Below the pieces are notes generated by a model. The model was not told the DNA's origin and did no database searches. It worked only from the letters and a program-made list of their open reading frames with translations. The translations under genes and the position numbers were made by a program. This document shows, one piece after another, positions 1-23,600 of a stretch of DNA of 62,603 nucleotides. The first letter of the stretch is position 1; the number at the start of each line of letters is the position of its first letter. The DNA comes from Mesotaenium endlicherianum (lineage: Eukaryota; Streptophyta; Zygnematophyceae; Zygnematales; Mesotaeniaceae): contig WELA01009900.1 of NCBI GenBank assembly GCA_009602735.1, forward strand, positions 74,524 through 137,126. The letters run 5' to 3'.

Positions 1-122
1 AGCTAACTCCCCAACGCATGTTCAAGAAACAACGGCCCATCCTTCGACTCCCCTCCCCCCCCGCGCCAAATCACACAAAACTGAAAAGCTTGAAGGATAT
101 GGCGGGTGTGAACAGGTCGTAC

Positions 123-809
123 CTTGTCCATATTGCATATGACAAACGCCACCGCAGCAGCCATGACTACCTGGAACCTATCTCTTGCCAAAGCATCTCC
201 GCCCCCACGACCGTCCACCTCCGGGTTCACCCCACCACCCCCTGAGACTTCTCCTACGGTCCCTGCCACATCGCGGGGTCTAACAGTCTCTCTAGCATCT
301 TCCTGAGTGGTAAAAGTTGCGATCTTTACTGCTCCATCTAGCAAAATTTCTGACTTTGACACAAAGTCTCCCTGCCGTGTGCCAGGAGCTCCAGCTGCAC
401 CCTCCTGCTCGCTGCTATGCACAAACGAGCTGTCTTCTGGCCAGGACCCTTCCCTCACCGAGGCGGAGTTTATTGCAGTCCCATTGTAGTCCGGACCTAT
501 GGAAGCTGACAGGCAACGAGATAATCTCCTGGACGCACATAAAAGAGATGGCGGTGCGGCAAATATATGGCCATTGATTGCAAGCGGACTCCTCTCAGGA
601 CTGCCATTCGCACGTGAAAGAACTGCAGAGGGTAGTCTCGAATCGTTACTCTTCACGCTGGAATATATATTTGCGAAGAAAACGCAATAGGATGTTCTCT
701 TTCTCCTAGAATGACAACTGATCTCGACCAAGGAGCTGTGCTTTCCTGGGAGAGACAAATGGGGAAGGCTGAGGCAAAGTGTCGTGGCTTCTGATGATAA
801 AGCTGCCAT
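123..809 (-). CDS. PHT4: PHT4-like plastid anion/phosphate transporter, first exon (partial)
   Basis: The minus strand is open from an ATG at 809 down to 123, giving 229 codons, and ends at a GTACGA donor. The last residues, RFQVVMAAAVAFVICNMDK, match the start of the first membrane helix of plant PHT4/ANTR transporters (SLC17-like major facilitator family). These move inorganic phosphate or other anions across plastid or Golgi membranes, commonly coupled to Na+ or H+. The conserved CNMD motif sits exactly where the next exon would continue with VN. The first 50 or so residues are rich in Ser, Leu and Arg, as in a chloroplast transit peptide, and are followed by a long Gly/Ser/acidic linker. 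That gives about 210 residues before helix 1, longer than usual for the family. The rest of the gene lies beyond the left edge. The family call is firm; plastid targeting is inferred. Confidence 0.75.
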
Positions 810-1743
810 CTTTGATCAAAATCAGCCAATATGTCAGAGCTATAAGCGTGAGGCTAAGGTTACTCTTAGATAAACTGCTAGACCATTTGCCTTAAGAGAC
901 CTCTCGAGGCCGCAAAGTCATCTGTTTGGAATGGAGCTTCAACATAAGCAAAAAGGACGAGAAATGAATGAAATCATTTATAGTAGGCAGAGCGAGTATC
1001 AACATATATAAAAGGGCGTCATGTTGTGCAATCCCAGCCGAGCGACGACTTTCTAAAAGAAGAGAAACTAGAGCGGGCGCCTCAAAGCAGCTCAAACTAC
1101 TCACAGACGCGCAGCAACTGTAAGCATATAGAAAGTGACCAGCCAAAATATGCTGATCGGGCCATAAGGGTGTGGCAATATTCCCCAACGGTGGCACACA
1201 GTGGCAGTATACTAGGCCATATTGACACGTCAACTCCTGTTGACTCGGACGACTGCAGAATGCTGCAGGGCACCGCAAGGCGTTGCCGGCCAGCTGATGC
1301 AGGTTGTTGCAGGGCCTGACAGGAGGCGTTAACGGAATCTGGAATCTTAAGAAGCACTACGAAGCTACTCGTACATATTATTCGTATTTGCCGTAGGTGG
1401 TGGACTCCGAGTAACCTGAACCAGCCTGAACTGACCTGAAGCAGCTTGACAACGCAACAACAATAGGGAGAAGTCTGGGAGAAGTACAATTTTTCCACAT
1501 GAACTTTGTTAATAAATAGAAACTACGCCTCCTTGTTTATTACGAAAATACTTAAGACGTAAAATTAATAACCACAGGGAACTATACAAGATATGGAGTG
1601 CGAAATATATGACGACCTATGTGGACATATGATTCTTGAGAATTCTATCATGTTAAAAGTTTCAAGTTCGTGCAGTCTAACGAGCTTAATACAATTATCC
1701 ACACTCAAACCTACGTTGATATTGAGAGAAAAAAACTAGTCAA
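810..1743. other. Intergenic stretch, no gene recognised
   Basis: This presumably holds the promoter of the minus-strand transporter. Overlapping open frames on both strands at 0.9-1.5 kb resemble no family I know and look like chance frames. A TATATAAAAG string at 1005-1014 faces right, but no plus-strand gene follows it. Confidence 0.4.
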
Positions 1744-2480
1744 AATGATGGTCAAATTGAGAGAACAAACCAATTTTTTCAAGAAATTGTGAGGGCTTTT
1801 ATAAATCAAAAACAAGATAAATGGGATGAGTTGTTGCCTCAAATTCATATTGCTGTGAAAAACGCCGTTCAAGCGTCATGCGTCAGGGTAGTCTTTTTCT
1901 TTATCCGCTTAGGTAGTTTTCCTAAGTCCTCCTCAGATGTTATAAGGGGAAGCATTGACTCACCTTGAGGGGATTGACAACCCGACGTCCTTTTAATTAA
2001 CCCAATAGTTTGCTGATATTTGTTTGAATTCCAGCAGAATTTGCATCAAGCCCAGGAACCCCAATAAAAAATATGCAAACCAGCACCATCGAGAGCTGAC
2101 TTTCTTAAGAGAGATTTGGTCAAACTGTATTCTAAACATTTGCACCTTCCTTAGGTAGCAAAGAAAAGTTTGAGTCAGGACTGAGTCGGTCCTTAATGGT
2201 GGTGCTTCAAGTCTGTCAGAATGCTTACAAATTGAATTTGTCAGCTAAATACAAGGGTCTCCCTAATATTTAATATTTTTTATCAAAATTTTACGTCAAG
2301 AGTAACAAGATATTCAAAGGTCGGTTACCTGTCCAATTGGGCGCAGCCCAACCGTTTGCAATGGTGATGAATTTGAGATTGACCAAATATTGGAAGCTTG
2401 ATCGTCAATTTGAAAAATGTGTCACTCGCAGTAATCAATACGGTTATGAAGATGAACTTCCACATATGAGTATATTACCA
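1744..2480 (+). pseudogene. Decayed Ty3/gypsy integrase and pol C-terminus
   Basis: From 1744 the plus strand reads NDGQIERTNQ, followed by a WDELLPQIHIAVKNA-like stretch. This is the hallmark end of the integrase catalytic core of gypsy elements (usual form TDGQTERTNQ, then W...LP..E.AYN). Around 2225-2275 it reads AYKLNLSAKYKGLPNI, the usual integrase C-terminal segment, and about 2365 GDEFEIDQILEA suggests the start of a chromodomain. Stops and frame changes separate these pieces, so nothing functional remains. The LTR-like repeat that follows directly is in the right place for a 3' LTR of the same element. The family is clear from the motifs; the exact boundaries are not. Confidence 0.7.
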
Positions 2481-2489
2481 ACTTAGTTC

Positions 2490-2981
2490 TGTTGGGATGT
2501 ATCATTGAATATAATTGAATAAACAAAAGGTTGAATTGAATCATAATGGAACTTGTTGAGATTTATTTTTTTCACGACTTGTGTCTTGTTAGGATTATCA
2601 AAGAGTTATGCTAATTCACATTGAGATTGTAATGAACACTTCATAGGCGTGGGATGTATGAACTTTATTGGAAATTCCAATCAAATCAAATGTAAAAAGC
2701 ATTTGTATCAAACATTTTTTTGGCGCCATAACTTCTGCCAGGCACTGTCATTGAGATGCATTGTCATAACACGTGGCAAGTGCAGTTGATTTTTACATTT
2801 CTCACAAACAATTGTCCAACGCAATTGACTCTGTGAAGAATATGAATTTGCTGTCAAACTTCGTCGACGAGTTTGTAACACTGAAAAATATAGTTTACAA
2901 GTCCAAATCTTGTTTGATGTTTTTGGAAATATGAATGTGTTGACCAACCATGTATACACTGCGGGAAGTCAAATCCCAACA
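2490..2981 (+). repeat. LTR-like repeat (probable 3' LTR of the decayed element)
   Basis: A 492-bp block starts TGTTGGGAT and ends ATCCCAACA, a 9-bp perfect terminal inversion with TG...CA ends, as in LTRs. It lies immediately after the decayed integrase on the same strand. No second copy is present in the window and no matching 5-bp target duplication is visible, so the call rests on the ends and the position. Confidence 0.5.
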
Positions 2982-3890
2982 CTCCTAGCTATTGAGTTTT
3001 AATTCTAGTTGGGATATTGCATTGGCATCCCAAAATGGGTCCCTCAAAATTTCCACCCAGCGGCGCCTGGACCCAATCTCAGCGCCAACTTTATATACAT
3101 TTTTTTGTTGTTTCACCACTTGCACATTTGGAGGTGTGGTCGATGTACTTTGTGGTACACAATCGTACAATTTATTAAGATTTACTGAGCTCGTTTTTGG
3201 CCATTGTGAAGAGGCCCTCATGAAGAGTTCCAACGGATTTTGCTTCATTACGGATTTACGTACGAAAAATGTAAACCTAGTAACTAAAGGGATTAGATGT
3301 CAAAGTAGGCGGAATCTTGAAACATATGCAACTTTTGTTGCTCATTTGTCGGCCTAGAAGCCCGCATAAATCCGAGTCGGTTTGCCTGTTAGACAACCTT
3401 GTTTAACGCGTGGTTGGTCAGCCTTGAAACCTATATCAACCTAGATTTTGTTATTTGCGTGTTTATGAAAAAAATCGTACGAATTTAAAACGTGTCTTTT
3501 GAGATATATTGCATCTAAATATTACAACAGCATACATTCATGGAAAGAAAATGAGGCTTTAAATATCGAAGTAGGAAGAGATAGAGGATAGTACAGTTAG
3601 ATCTCTCTCTTACATGTACCTCATTTATACTGATTAGTTTCTATTTTGGTTTCTATTCTATCTTGCCTACTACTACTTGCATTGCTAGTAGTGTTCTCCC
3701 GGGGCGAGTGGGCGGGATCTAGTTGTACTACTTGCTCTTTGTGCAATGAGGACTGACTAACTTTTCTTGCTATAAGTACTTCTAACTTCTGACTAAGTTG
3801 GACTGCTGACTGAACTTGTGCTGAGCTGAAATTGAAAGTGCGCGATGATTATTTGAAAAGGTGAGAATTCTATGTATGACATGTCACTAG
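2982..3890. other. AT-rich stretch, nothing recognised
   Basis: Two opposing open frames near 2985-3357 overlap completely and match no known family. No RNA gene or clear repeat was seen. Confidence 0.4.
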
Positions 3891-5480
3891 TGTCGTACTT
3901 AACAGCGTCGGTCCGTTGGCACGTGTGTGGCTTTGCAGCACATGTGCCGTCGACCTGGTTGATGTGTCGGTGACTCTTCTTACGTGTGGGCTTTGCCATG
4001 GTTGACTTGTTGGTGCTGCTCTGCTCGTGCCGGTCGCCCTGGTCGATCGCCCTTTGCACGTGTGTCGGTGCGATCCTGCTGTGAGGTTGAATCATTTCTG
4101 GTCTTCCTGCACTGGAGCAGTTGAAAGGGGGTGACCATGAGGTGCTCTCGCCCTTAGAGGGCTCCTTCGCATGGCTCCTTTACAGGACTTAGCAATTTTT
4201 GCAAAAAGTTTACCATCCCTCTTTTCCCCTTACAAGGACAGAAGTGCCTTACTTCCCAATAGGATTTCGCCCAAGTTAATGGCTTAACCAAGTGAAAAAG
4301 TTATAGTTTGCAGACATCACATCTAAGCAGACTAGCACCAGCAATATCAATGTTTCAGAGAAAGTTGCTCTTCAGGCTTTTGCTTAACTTCACAAAGTCA
4401 CAGCTTACAAACTATGTACTTAGGACTCTACTGCCGGCTTGAGTTGAGCTCTTCGCCCAACGCCTTGCCTTAACAGTTTCCACTGCTGGCTAAGCTCACT
4501 CAGTTTTTCACTGAGAGCTTCAAGCGCTAATTCTGCTCTTGCTAACAGCAATTCAACAATTGAGACTTCTGAAAATGTCCAAACTAACACAGTGCTCACC
4601 ATTTTATGCGCTCTGGTACGCTTGTGGTGTTTGATCTGAGTTCTGTGTTAGAACTCCTAGCAAATTCTCTTCTGTAAGTTCTCGCTTCTGGCTATCAAAG
4701 ATTCCCCTTGGAAACTCTTTACTCCTAACTCTTCTATAATACACAAAGATGAAAATCTTCGAGCATCGGCTTGAGCATGCCTCCTTGGCTCTCCTGTGGC
4801 CTTGGGAACTCCTTCTTCGCGCCCTTCTCTTCTCCCCTTCCTTCTCTTTCTTGTGCTCCTTTTGCTTTACTGGCAAATGTGTGTGGCAAGAATGAGACGA
4901 GTGCGTGCAGCACCCGTGCCTTACCCAGGCACCACGCATGCTGGATTCTCTCCCTCGAGAGTTTCCATGCTGCGTCTTCCTTCTCCGAGGCATGCATGCA
5001 GCCTCGAGCTTACCGCTCGGCTGTCTTAGCCTCTCAATTAGCATGCAGGACTGCGTGACGTTAGCAACCCACACCCTTTGACTGGCCGCTTAAGTCGTGG
5101 CAGCCTCGACCCAAGTCCAGCGACTAAGAGCGCTATCCAGTCAGCGCTTGGGCTCCTTGTGACGCTTGCATGTCTGCAACACAGTCAGCTTTGCGACTGA
5201 CTGGACGTCTTCACATGGTCACCTGACCGTGTCAACTTCTCAGCTGAGCTGTACACTCTTGCGGTCTCAGCTTAGTCGGCTGTCCAGCTGATTGGACCGT
5301 CAATCCCCGCTCACCCCTAAAGGTCGGGGTCAATCTTTCTTTCAATCTGCATGTATCCTGTGCCAAGGCTGACCTGCCGACGGTCAACTAATGGTCTTGG
5401 GGTCCGCATTGACTACCGTACCTAGGCGGTCGTAACTTGCGTTACGCGTGCGCGCCGTCAAGAGGATAGTAGTCGCGACA
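3891..5480. repeat. LTR-like direct repeat, copy 1
   Basis: This block of about 1.59 kb starts TGTCGTACTTAACAGCGTCGG and ends GGATAGTAGTCGCGACA. It aligns along its length with a second block at 5560-7076; the shared stretches include the TTACAAGGACAGAAG and CACATCTAAGCAG segments. By eye the copies are roughly 75-80 percent alike. TG...CA ends and the size suggest old LTRs. No coding region or primer-binding site is visible between the copies, and no target duplication flanks either one. Confidence 0.6.
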
Positions 5481-5559
5481 CTTGACTCTAGTAAGCAAGC
5501 TATTATATATGTAATATATAGATGCTCAATATATTACAACTCTCGATTTGAAATATTGT

Positions 5560-7076
5560 TGTGCCTAACAGCGTCGGACCCCTGGCACGTGTGTAGCTCT
5601 CAGCACGTGTGCCTTCAACCTGGTCGACGTGTCGATGCGTTGCTGCACGTGGGAAAATCGACCGAGTTGATGGTTCCCTGCACGTGTGTCGGAGGCGGAC
5701 TGGCTGGGGTTGGCCCATTCCTAGTCTTCCTGCACTTGCATCATGGGGTGAAGCATCCCACACTCAGTGCTTCCCATGCTCAACCAGTTCTTCATTCCAC
5801 CCTACCAACACTTAGTAGAAGTTTTCAAAAACTTATCTCATCCTCAGCTTCCCTTACAAGGACAGAAGCGTCTTACTTCCACACAGGCTTTCGCCCAAGT
5901 TGAGGGTTTACAGAATAAACAAGTTTTGTGGTTTGCAGAAATCACATCTAAGCAGCTTAACAGGCAATGTTAGATTCAGAGAAAATCGCCCTTCAAGGCT
6001 TTCGCTTAACTTCCACAAGTCACAACTTACAAAACTCTGAAATTGCACATTTATGCTGGCCTGGTCTGAGCTCTTCACTCAACACCGCGCCTTAACAGCT
6101 CTTCACTGCTCGGCTGGGCTCACTCAGTTCTCTACTGAGAGCTTTACTTGTTAAGACTACTCTTGCTATCAGCAATTCGACAATTGAGACTTCTGAGAAC
6201 TTGGAAACTAACACAGCACTCATTATTTTAAGTGACCCTCGCACGCTTGCGGCGTTTGACCCAAATCTATGCTAATCTCCTAACGGATTCTATTTTGCAG
6301 CTCTCTACTTTCTACCAGATCCTCTCTTAAGAACTCCTGAGGTCTACCCTTTCTAAGATACACTTAGGAAGAAAACTTCCAGCGTCGGCAGAAGCGTGGC
6401 GTCTCGGCTCTTCTATGGCCTTGGGAACTCCTTCTTCTTCTTTAGCTTCCTTTGACAATGATGCGAGCAAGAATGAGGCAGCTTCAGGCAGGACTCGTGC
6501 CTTTCACAGGCACCACACATTGTCCTCTCTCGAGAATGCCAGTGCTTAGTCACAGTGCTTAGCTTGCATGCCGTCCTTACCTAGCAGCTCTCACACAGCT
6601 TAGGAGTTGCCATTCCGCATGCATGCATGCCTTGGGATTGTCGCGCGTGACCGCTTAGCCCTTCAGCTGACAATCATACCTATGTGGCTGGCTGGCAACG
6701 TTTAGGATGAACGCTCAAGCCGTGACTATTCACCTGAGGGTCTTGGCTGAGGTGGCACACAACGCCTCTGCAACATCCCTGCTGTACTTGGCTTAGATAG
6801 CCAATTGATAAGTACCTTTCCGTGCACTTGCTGGTTCCATACCCCTAGCCTTTCGGCTGACTACTCCGTCCAAATCCCCATCCATCCATGGGTGTGGGTT
6901 TGACGTGTTGTGACCACTTTGACAGTGATACGACTTTGACATGATCGCTGACTGAGATAACTTGGTCCTTTGGTCGGTGAGTCAACACTAACTTCCCGTA
7001 CCTGGGCGGCCGTGGCTCGCGCTGTGCGTGCGGCACCGTCAAGTGCGGCACCGTCAAGTGGATAGTAGTCGCGACA
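5560..7076. repeat. LTR-like direct repeat, copy 2
   Basis: This is the second copy of the repeat above, about 1.52 kb. It starts TGTGCCTAACAGCGTCGG and ends GGATAGTAGTCGCGACA. Near its right end a short GCGGCACCGTCAAGTG unit is duplicated in tandem. It lies about 390 bp upstream of the V-ATPase start codon and so probably borders that promoter. Confidence 0.6.
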
Positions 7077-7417
7077 ATATGTTTTAAACATATTTCAAAT
7101 TTTCAATAGACGTAATTTCTCCTCTATGGTCTAGGCACGACTAGGCATAACTCCACCACAATCGATGGACGCATTCGCAGAAATATTGCACGCTACATAT
7201 GAACTGTCGCGTCGCCGTCAACATGTAACAGTGGTGTTGAGATGCTTTACGCTAGCACGAACTCCGAACGGTATACGTTTACAACACGGAGAGGATGTAC
7301 GTTGATCACATCACCTCTGTCCCTCCATTGCATATTCAGAGCAGTTCGGAGCACATAATCAACACCTTGGCTAGTGTAACAGTTTTTACAACCTCAAGAG
7401 ATACCTTACATACCTTG

Positions 7418-7425
7418 TATATATA
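7418..7425 (+). promoter_or_regulatory. Candidate TATA box of VHA-A
   Basis: TATATATA lies 40 bp upstream of the VHA-A ATG, in the only short non-repeat stretch between the LTR-like repeat and the gene. The spacing would leave a very short 5' leader, so this may not be the true core promoter. Confidence 0.3.
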
Positions 7426-7464
7426 CTATATGCTTTCATCAGTTTCGTGAAGACAGGACGAACC

Positions 7465-19196
<11,732 letters not shown>

Positions 19197-20253
19197 AAAA
19201 TAGTGCACGAAGCGCTAAGGGCACTCACCATCAGCTCTGGCGTCATCATGTAGCTAGATGATACTCGATGTGACATGGGGTGCAACTGGCACAGCTCAGA
19301 GTTGCCAAAAAGGTCTACGGTTACGCCATGGCTGTTGCTAGTCGTAGGACATCTTTTATAAATAATGGCGAGAATTCATATGCTATTAATGTGTGCAAGC
19401 TTGTATAGAAGCTGGCCTGTTAGACTTTATAAATGAAGGCTAGACCTCATGCAAAGTTCAGCTTTAGCATATCATATCAAAGTCATTGTGAAAGTGTTGC
19501 TTGCTTCCCTAAAAACATTGCGTATGTGATATGATGCAAGAAGTAAAACCTTTTGAGGGCTAGTGAAGTTTGATCTCAGATTTTCTGCAGGTCTGGTTGT
19601 TCAATGAATGAGTTAGTGGTCATGCACAACTTCATGTGGGGCTACAACCAGCCATGGCTGCCCACTCCTTCCTGCTCCAGCACACACCCTTTCCCACGGT
19701 TCACCTCACAAAGTGGTGCCATGACATGAGGCGCCTTTGCTTACAACCTCAATTTCGGATCCTGGCAAGGCTTTAGCTGCTTCACCCGAATGCAGATTGG
19801 GCCTTTGTAAAGGACATTGAAAGTGAGAAGTATGACATTGTAGGATTCAGGTTACACTTCAGAAATAAAATTTTGTTGGCTCAAGGGAGTACTTGCTTCT
19901 GTTTGGAAAACCACTAGCAAAGCATGTAGATGAAGAGGTGAGAAGCTTTGCGCTCTACTAAGCGATATTTTGAGAACGTTCTTTATAAGCGAGATAATTC
20001 GCCTTAATTTGCTCTGAAGGAGGCAATGGTTCGTTCTTTTTTCCCGGATTTGCGTCGAGCCCTTATTATTTGTTATTATTCATACGCTCGTGACGTTGCA
20101 GGGCCGGAATTTCAACGGGCCGATGCATCCATGACTTAGCGACTCGATCACAGTTGGCCCTGCATATATAACGTTTTCAAAGATATCGTCACTCGACTTC
20201 GTGCCAAATATCACATGTCCGCCCTTTGACCAGAATTGGGGAGGAAAGATGCA
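19197..20253. other. Intergenic: VHA-A 3' end and next promoter
   Basis: The VHA-A 3' untranslated region should occupy the first few hundred bases. Nothing else recognisable was found, and no repeat or RNA gene was seen. Confidence 0.4.
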
Positions 20254-20261
20254 TATATAAG
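20254..20261 (+). promoter_or_regulatory. Candidate TATA box of the nucleotide-sugar transporter
   Basis: TATATAAG lies about 370 bp before the chosen ATG. This would give a 5' leader of roughly 340 nt if used. It is supported only by the motif and its position. Confidence 0.3.
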
Positions 20262-20629
20262 AAGCAATAAGAAGCGTCGCATCTTGTTCCATCAATGTTT
20301 CACTAAGAAGATCCTTTCTGCCATTGTTTTTGTATCAAGGAGATAAGCAAGGCCGTTTTGAATTGCTGACGCAAAGAAGACATCAAGTGGGTGAACGCTA
20401 GGCAATTGTCAGCTCAGCTATACAATGGTTGCGTAAAATTCAATAATGTGTATACCATTTTGTCGGAAATCAATGAGAAAGTGGGCCTTCTTTGAGTGTA
20501 TTTAAGCTATTAGCGACTCCACGAAATGACGGCCAAACTCAACGCAAGCCCTTCTTAAGAAAGTGCTTGATCATACAGAGGCATATTCAGAATATGCGAA
20601 GTCCGTGCATAGTCCTGTTGGCAATGTGA

Positions 20630-23600
20630 ATGGGAAAGAACATGGATTTGCGCGACGATGAAGAGCAGTTGTTGCCTTCAACGCAGGCGAAAGGCAAGGA
20701 CAAGCCTCGGCCTATGACCAAGAAGGGCATGCTCGCGGCTGCATCGTATATGCTATGCGCAGGTATGGCTAGAAATCATGGTGATAAAGCTAGTTTTTGG
20801 AGGACCTAGTTAACCTACTTCTATTATACACGTGTAGAGTTTTTGCTGAATGCCCATCGTCCTGATGGCAGCTCCCTTAATCTTTTCTCTGCATATGCAA
20901 GTAGACAGGCTGGCTTGTTGCAGGACATACAGTTGGTTTGAACACAAGCTTGGGACTTTTTTAATAATTTAGGCTGTCCAGTAACGGCAGGAATCAGTTG
21001 AAAGTAATTACGATCTGCGTTACAACTCATTTGTTTGGAATTTGAAGTGGTCTTTAACACTGACACTGGACAAACATCTGGCTTAGGTGCTCACACACTA
21101 CCTAAACCGGAAATAAAAAGGGGTACAATATATAACTTAGCACATCGTGCTGCTGTGTCAGTGATGCTGGTCATGTTCAACAAGGCAGCACTATCCTCCT
21201 ATAAATTTCCCTCTGCAAATGTTGTCACTCTTCTTCAGGTACGGCTCAGATTTTAATGTTCAATGCTTGTTAGCAGAGAAAGCTCTTTAGTTATTTTAAT
21301 ACATCTTTTTATTAAAACATTGACGACCATACTGAGTGGGTGCACGATTGACAGGGCAGCTAAATAGTATGGAAAAGAAACTGCTTGGTGTTGCTTATAA
21401 AACGATAAGATATAGTCAGAAGTCAATGTCTAAGTAACGACACCCTGTGTTATGCTGCAGATGATTTGCTCCAACTTGCTGCTGTACACGCTGTGTTCCT
21501 GCAAGGTTGTTTCCCTGGCAAGCGATAGCAGCACAAACTTGGGTAGTGGAGGCTTTGTTCCGGTCAGGATTCTTAAGCGAGTCTGGCCTCTCTCCATCAG
21601 CTACCTCTTCTACATGGTAATTGTGCCCTTGGAGCAGCCATCCTAATCTTTTTATGCAGGTATGCAATCTGCAGGTGTTTGTTATTAATTAGTCGAAGCG
21701 TTTATTAGGTCTGCTGCTTATTATAAGGCTTTGGTATGCCGTCCATAATAACATGTACGCTTTGTTACAAAAGCTTATTGCTTATAGCCGTTCGTTTGAG
21801 CTGTTCCCAGGTTATGTTCACAAGCTTGAGTTTGGTTTCTGAAGCACATTGTTAGCATGTCATAGGTTGTGGGAATGGCATCTATTAGGGGCGTCAATGT
21901 GCCCATGTACACTTCCCTGAGGAGGACGACTGTTGTCTTCACCATGGCCATGGAGTACTTCATAGCTGGACTGGGTCACACTAGACCGGTCGTTGGCAGG
22001 TACTTTACTCACTTATCTTTTCTGTTAAGAAAACCACAGAATAGAAGCAAGATAGCGCAGTTTGAACTTTCCCTAGAATCACGTGAACATATGTCTGAAA
22101 AACACGTCAGTCAGACCGGAAGGGATAAGTGCAAGGTGGCCATGTCGGGAACTCAATGCATTGTGGGACCTCTAGCAGATGATGCTGGAATCTGTTCCTA
22201 GTCTGCAAGGAGGATCACGAGGCTTTACGGGCATGCTGTCTGTAGATGCTAATGAAGGGAGTAGTTCATTATCTGTGCATGCAAAGAAGGCGAGGCGAGC
22301 AGACACTGTAACTGGAGTGGGTTGCACATTGCCATTTTTGTTGAAATACTAGTAGACACTAGGAGTAGAGCAATACTAAGCGTACCATCTCTCTGTAGTC
22401 GAGTGGCTGTTTAGCATGTGCAATTTTTACCTTTGCATTGAAGGATTGGATTGTTGCTCGATTACCTGGCTTCCCTGCCTCGTCAAAAGGTTTCCTGTGA
22501 AGGGGGATGCAGTCGCTCACACACTGCTATCACAAGCTGCAGCTGACCCTTGAGAAAGCTTCTTCTTCTGTTTGCTGCTCGCGCAGTGTTGTTATCATCC
22601 TGGTCGGTGCAGTCATTGCGGGCTCCAGCGATATCACATACGACCCCTACAGTTATGCTATGGTCTTCCTGTCAAACATGACAACAGCTATATACCTTGC
22701 TTGTATTGCCAAGCTAGGTGCGTGCATTTGGATACCCCCGGGGGGCACCCTCACTTCCTTACTGCTCAATACCGTTGCTATGTTCCACATGTACATGGAG
22801 GTATGACACGTGAAGCCAATGGGGTATTAGTCATTGTGGAGAAGAGGGGACACAGTGTTTCTCGTGGCTATGACAAGCCTTTTGGCTGCAAGTGCTTCAG
22901 AATGAAAGGTCCTCTTGCTGGACTGCCTCCCACTGCTGCTTCAGCTTGTTGGATATTTTGAAACTGCTTTCGTGCAGACATGCTGTTGCCTGTTGAGTGC
23001 TGGAATGGGACAAGGCAGCACGACAAGTCACCGTGCAAACCTGGAATTGAAATATTGTTCATCAAACATCTCTAGCAGTATCTCGTGTTCCCCAAGCAAG
23101 GTTGTGGATGCTGAGTACAACGCAAAGCAGAGTGATGAATACATGCATCAAACGTATTACTTTCTATTCACTGAACCCGTTCTTTTGTTTTTAACTTGTG
23201 AAGCAGGCAAGAGCACGGGGTTGAACAGCTTTGGGCTCATGTGGTGCAACGGTGAGTGTGAGTGCGAATCTCCGTAGCCCGGGCAATGCAGCTTATGTCA
23301 CTTTCCTTTCTCAGCTCTTTACAATGCCTATTGACAGCTTCAGAATGTGCTCGACTGCACAGGGTGTGCCTTTTTACTTGGGAAAGGAGCAGCCACCAAC
23401 AGACTTGTCTGATCTCAGCGGGCAACCTGAGGGTGCCTTGTGGTGGTAGATCAAGTCTGGGGTATGGCAGTCTAGGCTGACTCCGCATCTCACAGCAACT
23501 TGATTGCTCAGGTTCAGTGTCACATTGAGCATTGATGTATCCAGTCTCTCGAGCATCCTGCCGAAGAATTTTATTATTATTTATTAGAATTACATAACCT

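Noticed and set aside
1005..1014. Strong TATATAAAAG on the plus strand as a gene promoter
   Set aside because: No plus-strand gene follows. The frame from about 1026 lacks an ATG start and any known motif.
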